This document shows positions 52,993-61,556 of a stretch of 64,000 nucleotides of DNA, in pieces; positions within the stretch are counted from its first letter, which is position 1, and each line of letters begins with the position of its first letter. The notes beneath the pieces are model-generated. The model searched no databases and was not told the origin of the DNA. It saw only the letters and a program-made list of their open reading frames with translations. Origin of the DNA: Tunturibacter gelidoferens (GTDB taxonomy: Bacteria; Acidobacteriota; Terriglobia; Terriglobales; Acidobacteriaceae); contig NZ_CP132938.1 in assembly GCF_040358255.1 (NCBI RefSeq), forward strand, positions 248,001 to 312,000. Direction: 5' to 3'. The position numbers and the translations under genes were made by a program.

Positions 52993-54044
52993 CGCACCTC
53001 CTCCTTGAGCGGAGTCAACCCGCGCAACACACCATGAAGTTTCATGAACTGCTCTTCCGGCATCGTCTCAGTGCGTTCCAGAATCTCTCGTGCACGGTCG
53101 TCGGATTGCCTCATCTCGCGCTTCTCATCGTCCGTCAGTGTAAGGATTCGCAGGGAGAGGATCTCGTCGATCTCGGTTGCGTCAAAGAGATTACCCGCGC
53201 TCTCCGGAGCGATCTGCGGATAGTCATAGAGGATGATTGGCGACGAGAGCATCGTCTCCGCATGATCTCCAACCAGCACTGGCCATGTCCCGACGTTGTT
53301 GCACAGGGCGGCAACATCTTTGAACTCCGCCGGAGGATCGAGCAAGGAGATGAACTCTCCCTGATCGATGCCCAGAATAGTATGGGCAGACACCAGCGAG
53401 AACGCGAGTGCGTCTTCACGGTCCGTAGTTGCCAGAGATTCAAAGGGGGAGACATTGCGGACGCGGACCGTTACCCTGAAGACTCCGTCTGAGCTCTGTG
53501 TTGAACCGAACTGTATCGATGCAGTTAGATTCTCCCACTCGCGCACAATCACTCCGACGGCCCTTCCCTGCTCATCATGCAGATACTCAAAAATTTTCCC
53601 CGCAGGGAACGCCAGATATCGAGGAGCAAGCGACGAGAGCGACGCAGGATCGAGCGCGGCAGAGGTGTGTTCTCGTTCAACGGCCTCCTGCCATGGTTGA
53701 AATACACGGCTATCTACTTCGAGACGATCGACTATATCGAACTCCGGTTCAACGCCCTCAGGCTCCTCCTTTCCTGACGCGCGAAGCTTCCCGATTGAGC
53801 GCTGCACTATTTGCAAGAAACGTAGCTTCACGCTGAGCATTGTGGATGGAGTTGCCTTGAGCAGGCACTCGGTCTGCATCGTCCAGGCATCAGATCCCTG
53901 CTGCAGTTCGCTGTAAGCCTGAGGGCAAAGCACTCCGAAGTTCCAACGTCGCTGATTTTTGACCGAAGACGGCCGATACGGATACAGCATGTATCCCTCG
54001 TAGAGCACAGCCTCAGCGATCTTTTCCACCCGATCCAGATTCAC
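52989..54044 (-). CDS. Conserved hydrogenase-locus protein of unknown function
   Basis: 351 residues, no signal peptide or membrane helix. Distinctive blocks: 'YEGYMLYPYRPSSVKNQRRWNFGVLCPQAY' near the start, 'FSLVSAHTILGIDQGEFISLLDPP', 'CNNVGTWPVLVGDHAETMLSSPIILYDYPQIAPESAGNLFDATEIDEIL'. I cannot assign a family, though the text 'NVGTWPVLVG' recalls proteins found only next to group 1h hydrogenases. It overlaps both neighbours by 4 bp, so its expression is tied to the endopeptidase and DUF6084 genes. A role in assembly or in coupling electrons out is plausible. Confidence 0.7.
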   Translation of the reverse strand: MNLDRVEKIAEAVLYEGYMLYPYRPSSVKNQRRWNFGVLCPQAYSELQQGSDAWTMQTECLLKATPSTMLSVKLRFLQIVQRSIGKLRASGKEEPEGVEPEFDIVDRLEVDSRVFQPWQEAVEREHTSAALDPASLSSLAPRYLAFPAGKIFEYLHDEQGRAVGVIVREWENLTASIQFGSTQSSDGVFRVTVRVRNVSPFESLATTDREDALAFSLVSAHTILGIDQGEFISLLDPPAEFKDVAALCNNVGTWPVLVGDHAETMLSSPIILYDYPQIAPESAGNLFDATEIDEILSLRILTLTDDEKREMRQSDDRAREILERTETMPEEQFMKLHGVLRGLTPLKEEVR

Positions 54045-54691
54045 GATTTCACCGCCACTTCCATGGGGAGAACTTCTTCAAGCGTCTGCTCCCAGCTGGG
54101 AATACCGTGCTGCATCTTGTAGCGATAGAGCCGATCAAAGACATCCCGACGCAAACTCAGCCAGACATGATTGGGATAGTAGGAGTCCATCATCTCGCGC
54201 CAGACCTTTACCGGGAGTTTGAATCTCGCCTCCTGCTCCCAGGAGATAGGCGCTACCTGCAGTCCGCTATCCGGCGGCGCATAGAAGACTGTCCCGCTAA
54301 AAAAGATATTGAGAGGAATATCACCATCCGTGAGCCCTTCAAAATATTTGGTGGCAGCGACATTAAAGTCGAAGGTGCAGGGGACGTGAAGATCGGCTAC
54401 CGTAGTTGTGCCCGCGAAAGCAGGAATGACCATATTGAGGTTGGTCCAAAGCAGGTTGCGCAGCGTTTGGCTCCACCTGTCGGGCGTTCCGAAGAGGTCA
54501 AGCATGCGCTCTTGCTCCTCTGGAGGATAGCGTCGACGGGTGACTTCAATCTGAATCTGACAACGCAGAGCGATGGTGTGGATCGACTCGTTAGCCGCGG
54601 CGTTCATGATCTTAAGTTTGAAAGCGAGTGTCGGCGCAGCTGCAAATGGAACAACGCTCGCTCCCTCGATCTGAAAGCTCAGGTCAGGCAT
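54041..54691 (-). CDS. DUF6084 family protein
   Basis: 216 residues, soluble. Pattern 'LSFQIEGASVVPFAAAPTLAFKLKI', 'IQIEVTRRRYPPEEQERMLDLFG', 'LRNLLWTNLNMVIPAFAG' and 'YYPNHVWLSLRRDVFDRLYRYKM' matches, as I recall, the DUF6084 family, which occurs with high-affinity hydrogenases in actinobacteria. Biochemical role unknown. Overlaps the DUF5947 gene by 8 bp and the unknown 351-aa gene by 4 bp, consistent with stoichiometric expression. Confidence 0.75.
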   Translation of the reverse strand: MPDLSFQIEGASVVPFAAAPTLAFKLKIMNAAANESIHTIALRCQIQIEVTRRRYPPEEQERMLDLFGTPDRWSQTLRNLLWTNLNMVIPAFAGTTTVADLHVPCTFDFNVAATKYFEGLTDGDIPLNIFFSGTVFYAPPDSGLQVAPISWEQEARFKLPVKVWREMMDSYYPNHVWLSLRRDVFDRLYRYKMQHGIPSWEQTLEEVLPMEVAVKS

Positions 54692-55355
54692 TGGCTTCTC
54701 CGCTAACTACATCTGCCTTCGATCGGAGATCGGAGAAGAAGCGGCCTATCTCTGTCCAGACATCGGCCCCTCCGGAGAGTCCTCTCCAGTTGGTACGGAT
54801 CAACCCCACCAATTTGTAACATTCGTCGATCGGTGCGATATAGTACTCGGCCCGAGTAAGCCCATGAGCATGGCCTACCCGGTTGACCAGCAGGGTCTCG
54901 ACATCGGGCAGGAGGCGACTTAACGCACGATTCCCATCTGCGATCTCATTCCATGCCTCGAGCGGCAGCAGCGATTCGACCGCGCCCGCCGGACTTGGAT
55001 AGAGCGCGACGACTCGGCCCTCAATGCTCGAACGAAAGAAGAACGCCATATTGATCGGAATGAGCAGACTCTCCCACTGCCCGTCGGTCATTTCGAAGTC
55101 GGTCAGATACTGAGCACGTCGGGGGACACGCTTATACTTTGACTTCTCCATTCCGTCGAAGAGCATCGCGCATGCATCGCAGGCACAGAGTATCTGCCGT
55201 GAAATCAGTTCCACCAAATGCGGGTGGTCCTGCGCAAGTCCGGCGCTGCATAACTCGCACTGCTCCAGCGGACGCGATTCGGAGCTTCGTGTGCGCGTGA
55301 ACTGACGAAGTGCTCCGAAGGCCTGTTCGAATGGTGGCAGGGTCTCTTCATTCAT
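54684..55355 (-). CDS. DUF5947 family protein with Cys-rich head
   Basis: 223 residues. The N-terminal part has 'CELC' (33-36) and 'CACDAC' (57-62), a five-cysteine arrangement suitable for zinc or a rubredoxin-like iron. The rest ('FEMTDGQWESLLIPINMAFFFRSS', 'ALYPSPAGAVESLLPLEAW', 'DVETLLVNRVGHAHGLTRAEYYIAPIDECYKLVGLIR') matches, from memory, DUF5947, a companion of group 1h hydrogenases. Suggested roles include electron transfer or assembly of the large subunit. It lies 34 bp downstream of the NifU-like gene. Confidence 0.75.
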   Translation of the reverse strand: MNEETLPPFEQAFGALRQFTRTRSSESRPLEQCELCSAGLAQDHPHLVELISRQILCACDACAMLFDGMEKSKYKRVPRRAQYLTDFEMTDGQWESLLIPINMAFFFRSSIEGRVVALYPSPAGAVESLLPLEAWNEIADGNRALSRLLPDVETLLVNRVGHAHGLTRAEYYIAPIDECYKLVGLIRTNWRGLSGGADVWTEIGRFFSDLRSKADVVSGEANA

Positions 55356-55389
55356 AGCGAACTCTTTTCGTCATGGGTCGAAGGCGCTC

Positions 55390-55980
55390 TCAATCGACAC
55401 CATCTCTTTCCAGGGAATTGCCGGTGCCTACCCCTGCGAGTCGCTGACCCAATAAGCTTTCCAGTGTGACAAAGCCCACAGGCGTTGGCTCTTCCAGCCC
55501 AAGAACTTCTATCGATGTCACGTCCGGCGCAAACTCGTACATCCCGTCTTCCACAATCGACCGCAGATCGTTCGTAGATGATCCGCAGCTATGACCGGAA
55601 GTCGATAGACGAACACGAACGGCACCTTCCTGTAAGTCCTCAAGCTCGACCGTGCAGGAAAGTTTGCGTAGACGAGGACGCATACGCTCTATCGCTTTTT
55701 GTACGCGAATTTTGAACTCGTCCGGATGCAGAGAGTAAAGCAACAATAAGTTACCGACGATTGGATCTTGCCCCATCTTGTCAACGATCCCCGGAGCAAA
55801 ATTTCCAGCATCGAAGACGATCTCCATCGCCCGTTCCAGGCCTCTACCATGCACTTCCATAAGAAGTTGCACTAACTCCCTGCCCGCAACCTTTGCGGCA
55901 CTATCCGGCAGCTCGTCAAATTGTGTGACCAACTTGCCCAAGTGCCGGACCTGTTCCTGAAACTCACCGTCGTTAGCCAC
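55390..55980 (-). CDS. NifU-like protein with degenerate cysteine motif
   Basis: 196 residues. The C-terminal ~80 residues have the NifU C-domain framework ('LRKLSCTVELEDLQEGAVRVRLSTSG', 'SSTNDLRSIVEDGMYEFAPDVTSIEVLG'). In ordinary NifU-type scaffolds this holds a CxxC that binds an Fe-S cluster; here only 'GHSCGSS' is left, so a single cysteine remains. The N-terminal ~100 residues are helical and specific to the hydrogenase-associated branch. It sits directly after hhyL (37-bp gap) and may help insert or tune Fe-S clusters, or have been re-purposed. Confidence 0.8.
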   Translation of the reverse strand: MANDGEFQEQVRHLGKLVTQFDELPDSAAKVAGRELVQLLMEVHGRGLERAMEIVFDAGNFAPGIVDKMGQDPIVGNLLLLYSLHPDEFKIRVQKAIERMRPRLRKLSCTVELEDLQEGAVRVRLSTSGHSCGSSTNDLRSIVEDGMYEFAPDVTSIEVLGLEEPTPVGFVTLESLLGQRLAGVGTGNSLERDGVD

Positions 55981-56017
55981 ACGCCTCCTTCAACCTTCAA
56001 TCGGTCATGAGTACGAA

Positions 56018-57814
56018 CTACGGCTGGAAACCGAACATCGGCGAGTGAGAGGTCTCCAGCACCTTTCCATTTCCGAGGTACATGTGTACGCCGCAGGGCA
56101 GACATGGATCGAAGCTGCGCACGGCGCGCATGATATCGATTCCCTTGAATTTATCCGGCCCGTTTTCCTCGAAGATAGGTGTATTTTGCACCGCATCCTC
56201 GTAGGGCCCCGGCGTTCCGTACATGTCGCGGGGATTGGCGTTCCACGGAGTCGGCGGATAGGGGTGGTAGTTGGCGATCTTGTGATTGCGGATCACAACA
56301 TGGTGCGACAAGACTCCGCGCACCGCTTCGTGGAAGCCGCAACCGATGGCCTCCTCGGGCACCTTGAAGTCGTTCCACGTCTTCGTGCGGCCGGCATGCA
56401 ACTCCGCCAACGCCTGCTCGGCGAAATGTAGTGCAGCTGCCGCAGCGTAAGCCTGGAAGTAAGTTCGAGCCCGATCTCGTTCAATGGCATTACTCCACTT
56501 GGGAATCTTCCACTCGAGCTCTACCTCTGGAAGCGAGACGGTCTTGGGCAGATAGATCTTGACGCTATGTCCAGTTGCCTTCACGTAGCCAATATCCACG
56601 ATGCCGGCCAGCGCGGTCGCCCAGAAACGCGCGATCGGGCCGCCGCCCGTATCAAGTGCAAGATAGTCTTTCGTCCTCGCGTCATACCAACGCGGCGACA
56701 TCACCCAGGTGTACTTGTCTTTGAAGTCGCGCTTCTGAGGCCTGGGTAGCGTGCTCTGGTTCCAGGGGTGACGCTGATCGACTGGATTTCCGAGGGGATC
56801 TTTCCGGACGAAGGTCTCGGAGTTCTGCCAGTCATCATAGTAGGAACTGCCAAGCAGAATGCGGATGTTCAGGTTAATATCCACCAGATCCGTCGTCACT
56901 AGTTTGCCGTCAACCACAACGCCCGGCGTGACGAACATGCCGCGGCCCCAGTCTGTCATCTTCTGATAGGTGTAGTCGCAGACATCTGGGTTATTGAACG
57001 AGCCCCAACATCCGAGAAGAATCCGCCTGCGGCCCACCTCCTCGTAACCGGGGAGAGCTTCGTAGAAGAAGTCGAAGAGATCGTCATGGAGTGGCACAAC
57101 CTTCTTCATGAATTCCACATACTTCATCAGCCGGACGATATAGTCCGTAAACAGTTGCACAGTAGGCACCGTACCCACGCCGCCAGGATACAGAGTGGAG
57201 GGATGAACGTGACGGCCTTCCATCAGACAGAACATCTCACGCGTGTAACGACTCACCTGGAGAGTCTCGCGATAGAATGATCCCGTAAACGGATTGAGGG
57301 CCGTCATGATGTCGGCGATGGTGCGGAAGCCATGCAGCTCCGCGTGCGGCGCGGCGGTCTTCGTCGCTTTTTCCCAGACGCCCGGATTGGTCTCTTTCAC
57401 CATCTTCTCGCAGAAGTCCACGCCGACGAGATTGTCCTGGAAGATATTGTGGTCGAACATATACTCGGCAGCCTCGCCGAGGTTCACGATCCACTCTGCG
57501 ATGGCAGGCGGCCGCACACCAAAGGCCATGTTCTGTGCATACGTCGCGCACGTAGCATGATTGTCGCCACAGATACCGCAGATACGGCTGGTGATGAAGT
57601 GAGCGTCGCGCGGATCTTTGCCCTTCATGAAGATGCTATAGCCGCGAAATATGGAAGAGGTACTGTGACACTCCGCCACCTTGCGCTTGCCAAAATCAAT
57701 CTTGGTAAAGATGCCGAGACTGCCGACGATCCGGGTGATTGGATCCCAATTCATCTCTACCAATTGGCTTTTGTCGGCCTCTGCCTCTGTACGTACAGCG
57801 GTAATCGTGCCCAT
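56018..57814 (-). CDS. hhyL: [NiFe]-hydrogenase large subunit, group 1h type
   Basis: 598 residues. L1 motif 'RICGICGDNH' with Cys79 and Cys82, L2 motif 'DPCLPCGVH' with Cys571 and Cys574; together they hold the Ni-Fe(CN)2CO centre. The 21-residue tail after His577 should be removed by the endopeptidase encoded at 52,171. The motifs and the set of accessory genes point to the high-affinity group 1h (formerly group 5) enzymes that oxidise atmospheric H2. No signal peptide is present; it pairs with the small subunit encoded 21 bp upstream. Confidence 0.95.
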   Translation of the reverse strand: MGTITAVRTEAEADKSQLVEMNWDPITRIVGSLGIFTKIDFGKRKVAECHSTSSIFRGYSIFMKGKDPRDAHFITSRICGICGDNHATCATYAQNMAFGVRPPAIAEWIVNLGEAAEYMFDHNIFQDNLVGVDFCEKMVKETNPGVWEKATKTAAPHAELHGFRTIADIMTALNPFTGSFYRETLQVSRYTREMFCLMEGRHVHPSTLYPGGVGTVPTVQLFTDYIVRLMKYVEFMKKVVPLHDDLFDFFYEALPGYEEVGRRRILLGCWGSFNNPDVCDYTYQKMTDWGRGMFVTPGVVVDGKLVTTDLVDINLNIRILLGSSYYDDWQNSETFVRKDPLGNPVDQRHPWNQSTLPRPQKRDFKDKYTWVMSPRWYDARTKDYLALDTGGGPIARFWATALAGIVDIGYVKATGHSVKIYLPKTVSLPEVELEWKIPKWSNAIERDRARTYFQAYAAAAALHFAEQALAELHAGRTKTWNDFKVPEEAIGCGFHEAVRGVLSHHVVIRNHKIANYHPYPPTPWNANPRDMYGTPGPYEDAVQNTPIFEENGPDKFKGIDIMRAVRSFDPCLPCGVHMYLGNGKVLETSHSPMFGFQP

Positions 57815-57835
57815 CGTAATCTCTCCTTGGCTTCG

Positions 57836-58900
57836 TTAGTAGGAATTGGGGTGGTAGCCAGTGGTTAGTTCGGCGCGAGGATGACGCCACTTCGGCTCTT
57901 TATTCACCGTGTCGTTGGTCATCTTGCGCAAAGCCCGAATCGCCTTACCATAGACGCCGATCGCGCCGCTCGACAGCTTGCCTCCGGGCGGCTCGTCCAT
58001 AAACGGCATGAACTTGTCCGGGAAGCCCGGCATGGTGCAGCCAATGCAGATGCCGCCCACATTCGGGCAACCACCGATCCCGGCCATCCAGCCACGCTTG
58101 GGTACGTTGCAATTCACAACAGGACCCCAGCATCCCAACTTCACAATGCACTTCGGCGAGCCATAAGAAGTGGCGAAGTCACCTTGCTCGTAGTACCCCG
58201 CTCGGTCGCAACCCTCGTGTACTGTCTTGCCGAAGAGCCAGGTTGGCCGCAGTTGATCGTCGAGAGGAATCATCGGCGCCAGACCGGCCACCTGATAAAG
58301 GAGATATAGAAGTGTCTCCATAAAATTGTCAGGCTGCACCGGGCAACCAGGAACATTCACGATCGGAAGACCAGCTTTGGACTTCCAGTCCCACCCCAGA
58401 TAATCGGCCAGTCCCATACAGCCGGTGGGATTGCCCTCCATAGCGTGGATTCCGCCATAGGTCGCGCAGGTGCCGCAGGCCACGACAGCTAGTGCCTTAG
58501 GCGTCAGTCGATCGATCCACTCATTGGTCGTGATCGGCTGTCCGGTGTTCGGATTGGTGCCCAAAGCTGCCCAGTACCCCTCCTTCTTGATCTTTTCGTT
58601 GGGGATAGACCCTTCTATAACCAACACGAACGGCTCGAGCTTTCCCTGCTCCGCCATGTAGAAGTACTTCATAAAGTCATCGCCATTTTCGTAGGCGAGA
58701 ACTGGATTGTGCAGGTGGACTTTGGGCAGGCCGGGAATCGCGCCCAGAACAACATCCTCGACACTAGGCTGCGTAGCTGCGGTGATGGACACTGTGTCTC
58801 CGTCACACCCAAGACCAGCGGTGATCCACAGAATATGCAGCTCAGCCACAGCAGGTTTCTTTTGAGTGACTCGGCCGTAAGGGACTGTTTCTTGAGCCAT
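57836..58900 (-). CDS. hhyS: [NiFe]-hydrogenase small subunit, group 1h type
   Basis: 354 residues from ATG 58,900, which has GAGGAGA upstream; an in-frame extension to 59,044 is not used and contains no Tat motif. The proximal-cluster site starts 'GLGCDGD' (Cys32, with Asp33/Asp35 nearby; structural work on the Ralstonia group 1h enzyme found three Cys and one Asp). Other ligands: 'GTCATYGG', 'PTGCMG', 'VPGCPVQP', 'HEGCDRAG', 'CIVKLGCWGPVVNC' and 'GGCPNVGGICIGCTMPG'. It carries electrons from the NiFe site. No signal peptide, so an inward-facing enzyme. Confidence 0.95.
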   Translation of the reverse strand: MAQETVPYGRVTQKKPAVAELHILWITAGLGCDGDTVSITAATQPSVEDVVLGAIPGLPKVHLHNPVLAYENGDDFMKYFYMAEQGKLEPFVLVIEGSIPNEKIKKEGYWAALGTNPNTGQPITTNEWIDRLTPKALAVVACGTCATYGGIHAMEGNPTGCMGLADYLGWDWKSKAGLPIVNVPGCPVQPDNFMETLLYLLYQVAGLAPMIPLDDQLRPTWLFGKTVHEGCDRAGYYEQGDFATSYGSPKCIVKLGCWGPVVNCNVPKRGWMAGIGGCPNVGGICIGCTMPGFPDKFMPFMDEPPGGKLSSGAIGVYGKAIRALRKMTNDTVNKEPKWRHPRAELTTGYHPNSY

Positions 58901-59239
58901 AACCTGGGTTCTCCTCTTCGGATACGGGCTGGTCTTGCCTGAAGATTGCAGGCCGCGCGTTGAGACGCGAAACCTGAGGTGCAAATCGCCTGAAGGGAAA
59001 CTCCCCGACAATCGGCGAAGCGTAGCCAGTAGAGAGGTTGTCATGCAGAACCCGCAAGCGGGACTGACCCTATTTCTTTCTCATACTTCTTACTTAGCGG
59101 GGGCTAGGGGATTACCTGATGCGAATCTGCAAGAACGTTTTGCCATGCGAATCGCATTGGATTCAGATTGAGAAGAAATGACTGAACGAAACGTCGCGCC
59201 GTCTAGCCCAACGGAACTAATTGGGCAGCTCACAGGAAG
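58901..59239 (-). other. Control region upstream of hhyS
   Basis: 340 bp without a gene between the response-regulator stop and hhyS. It holds a perfect 13-bp palindrome with a related half-site (59,119-59,157) and a short CCCGC-AA-GCGGG hairpin (59,051-59,062). No -35/-10 pair stands out. The hydrogenase operon probably starts here, though read-through from the upstream regulator genes cannot be excluded. Confidence 0.6.
59119..59157. promoter_or_regulatory. Palindrome and direct repeat, candidate operator
   Basis: ATGCGAATCGCAT at 59,145-59,157 is a perfect 6-1-6 palindrome. The half-site ATGCGAATC recurs at 59,119, 26 bp away and in the same direction. Symmetric sites of this size suit a dimeric NarL/LuxR-type regulator, and the gene for one lies immediately upstream. 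Confidence 0.5.
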
Positions 59240-59929
59240 TCAACCTGTCTTCTCGTCGATCTTCCACTGAATTGCATGCTGGATCAGCTCACGCCCGCTG
59301 TGCAGGCGAAGCTTTTCTTTGATGTGTGCCTGATAGGTCTCGACCGTCTTGATGCTGAGGTGCAACTCCTCGGCAATCTCACGCGTGCCGCGGCCCTCGC
59401 CGATCAGGCAGAACACCTCCAACTCGCGATCAGAGAGCGTGGAGATTCGAGAGTGGAGCGCCGCCGGAGAGCCGCCAATATACTGTTGAAGCATCTTGTT
59501 GGCCATGCGATCGCTCAGATACACCTCGCCGCCAAGTATGCGGCGCACGGCAATCAGCACCTTCTCCGTAGCCTCCTGCTTCATGATGTAGCCGTTCGCA
59601 CGAGCGCGCAGGGCACGCTCCGCATAGATGGCCTCATCATGCATGGAGAGAACTAATATAGGCAGATCTGGATGGGAGGCTCGAATGTTTTTGAGCAGAT
59701 CCAGCCCGTCCGGACCATTGAGAGAGATGTCCACGATCATGATGTCTGGTTTCTTCTGAGAGATCGCCTGCATCGCAGCCTGCGCCTCTTCGGCCTCGCC
59801 GCAGACTTCAAGATCTCGCTGCTGGTTAATCAATAGAGCCAGTCCCTGACGCAAAAGTGGATGGTCGTCGACTACGAAGACGGTTCTCTTGCCCGCATAA
59901 GACTGCCCCGGAATGTTTGTCGAAGCCAT
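59240..59929 (-). CDS. NarL/LuxR-type response regulator
   Basis: 229 residues. Receiver domain 15-130 ('FVVDDHPLLRQGL', phosphoacceptor Asp in 'IMIVDISLNGPDG', Lys in 'YIMKQEA'). Helix-turn-helix at the C-terminus ('LSDRELEVFCLIGEGRGTREIAEELHLSIKTVETYQAHIKEKL'). It should bind DNA as a phosphorylated dimer. The gene is 3 bp after the kinase and 339 bp upstream of hhyS on the same strand, so hydrogenase genes are the obvious target. The orphan small subunit at 61,557 is in the same run. Confidence 0.93.
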   Translation of the reverse strand: MASTNIPGQSYAGKRTVFVVDDHPLLRQGLALLINQQRDLEVCGEAEEAQAAMQAISQKKPDIMIVDISLNGPDGLDLLKNIRASHPDLPILVLSMHDEAIYAERALRARANGYIMKQEATEKVLIAVRRILGGEVYLSDRMANKMLQQYIGGSPAALHSRISTLSDRELEVFCLIGEGRGTREIAEELHLSIKTVETYQAHIKEKLRLHSGRELIQHAIQWKIDEKTG

Positions 59930-59932
59930 AGT

Positions 59933-61525
59933 CTACGTACCGGGTTTCAGGGGGAAGATACAGGTCACGGTCGTTCCATGGAGTGGCTCGGGCGCAACCT
60001 CTAGCGTTCCGCCGATCATGGCCGCTCGATAGTTCATGATGTGAAGTCCCATGCCTTGACTGTTTTCGCGACGTTCTTCGATGCCGGCTCCATCGTCACG
60101 AATCGACAATGTACCGCGGTCATTCTCAGCTGACAGACGAATAAGGATTTTACGTGCGCGGCCATGCTTCAGAGCATTGTTCACTGACTCCTGAGCGATA
60201 TGGTAGAGGTGGGTGGCCATCGCGTCGTCATAGATCAAAACGGCAGGTTCGCACTCGAAACGACAGGATATTCCGAAGATATCCTCTACCTCCGCAGCCC
60301 AGAGCAGCAACGCTGACATCAGCCCATGGGTATCGGAGACAACGGGTAGTAGACCTCGGGCCAACTCTCGCGTCTTGTAAATCGCCTCATTCACCAATCG
60401 GACGATCTTGGCTGCATCGTTGGCCTCGGCCAGGCGTTTCTCCGCCAACTTAGCCTCATGAACCTTCGCCATAAAGGCGATGCCCGTCAGATGTTGCCCC
60501 AGACCGTCATGCAGGTCCTGACCGATGCGTCGTTGTTCTCTTGAGCTGATGTTCAGGAGAGCTTTCTCCAACTGCTCGCGCTCGGTAATGTCGATGCCGG
60601 TTGCGATGATGTAGTTGGGTGTTCCGTTGTTACCCGGCAACATGGTGCTTGACCAGGCGATGAGTCTCTTCGTCCCATGCCGAGTAACCCAATAGCTTTG
60701 GTAGTCCTCCGGCAGCAGATCCGCGCTCAGTTGCGAAAAGATCGACTTGAAGCGTTCCACTTCTTCAGGCACGAGAAAAAAATCCCAGATGCGTTTGCCC
60801 CTGACCTCCTCCAGCGAATACCCGGTCGTCAGCTCACAGGCTCGGTTGAATCGCGTGATGCGTCCATCCGGATCGAGAACAACGACCAGCGCGCCGACAG
60901 TGTCGAGAATGGCGGAGACGACGTTGCGCTCCTGGTGGAGCGCCTCCTCTGTGTGCTTCAGGTCAGAGATATCAAAGGCAACACCGTGTATGAACCAGGG
61001 CTGGCCGTCGGGCCGACGCATCATCTTCGCATCGCAGTGAAACCAGATCACATGTCCGTCGCGTGCGATGACCCGATAGGACGACCGCAGCGGTTTGCCG
61101 GAGAGAAACATGCCCGCGGCCTCCAGGCTCCAGCGCTGCTTGTCGTCCGGATGAATGTGCTCATACCAGCGAATAGGGTCTTCCAGCCACTCCTCTCGCG
61201 AGAACCCGAGTGCCTCCTCGATCTGAGGGCTGACGTATGCCTCGCTGATGCCGCGATCCAGATAGACCATGAAAACCACGGCAGGAATTTGTTCAAGTAG
61301 CGCGCGGTATTTGGCTTCGAGGCTCGAAGTGTGAGCGTCAGGGGTCTGCGTGGATGGGTCCCCAGTTGGCTGCTCACTCTCGGAGGGTGAAGACTGTATT
61401 CTACCCCCGAACAGACTTGCTAACTCGAGCAGAACCGCCTCCGCCTCGTTCAGGTCTGGCAGCAGCGCGCTGTTTTCAACGCCAACCTCACGGTCTTTCC
61501 ATTCGGCCTTAGCAAGTGAAGCCAT
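59933..61525 (-). CDS. Soluble PAS-PAS sensor histidine kinase (HisKA_3 type)
   Basis: 530 residues with no membrane helix and no signal peptide. Two PAS domains (~70-195, including 'FSREEWLEDPIRWYEHIHPDDKQRW', and ~200-315 with 'RACELTTGYSLEEVRGK'), then the phosphoacceptor region 'REQRRIGQDLHDGLGQH' (NarX/DegS-like HisKA_3) and an ATPase domain ('AQESVNNALKHGRA', 'DDGAGI', 'GMGLHIMNYRA'). It senses something inside the cell. The partner regulator is encoded 3 bp downstream, and an orphan hydrogenase small subunit 31 bp upstream. PAS ligands (haem, flavin, small molecule) cannot be read from the sequence. Confidence 0.92.
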   Translation of the reverse strand: MASLAKAEWKDREVGVENSALLPDLNEAEAVLLELASLFGGRIQSSPSESEQPTGDPSTQTPDAHTSSLEAKYRALLEQIPAVVFMVYLDRGISEAYVSPQIEEALGFSREEWLEDPIRWYEHIHPDDKQRWSLEAAGMFLSGKPLRSSYRVIARDGHVIWFHCDAKMMRRPDGQPWFIHGVAFDISDLKHTEEALHQERNVVSAILDTVGALVVVLDPDGRITRFNRACELTTGYSLEEVRGKRIWDFFLVPEEVERFKSIFSQLSADLLPEDYQSYWVTRHGTKRLIAWSSTMLPGNNGTPNYIIATGIDITEREQLEKALLNISSREQRRIGQDLHDGLGQHLTGIAFMAKVHEAKLAEKRLAEANDAAKIVRLVNEAIYKTRELARGLLPVVSDTHGLMSALLLWAAEVEDIFGISCRFECEPAVLIYDDAMATHLYHIAQESVNNALKHGRARKILIRLSAENDRGTLSIRDDGAGIEERRENSQGMGLHIMNYRAAMIGGTLEVAPEPLHGTTVTCIFPLKPGT

Positions 61526-61556
61526 TCTTCGCTCCGTTCGGCTTGGCGCTTCCTAG

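Noticed and set aside
58901..59044. Possible Tat signal on HhyS from the upstream extension
   Set aside because: The extension has no RRxFxK motif, and a good ribosome site marks the start at 58,900. Group 1h small subunits lack Tat signals.
59126..59148. TGGCA...TTGCA upstream of hhyS as a sigma-54 promoter
   Set aside because: The spacing between the GG and GC elements is two bases too long.
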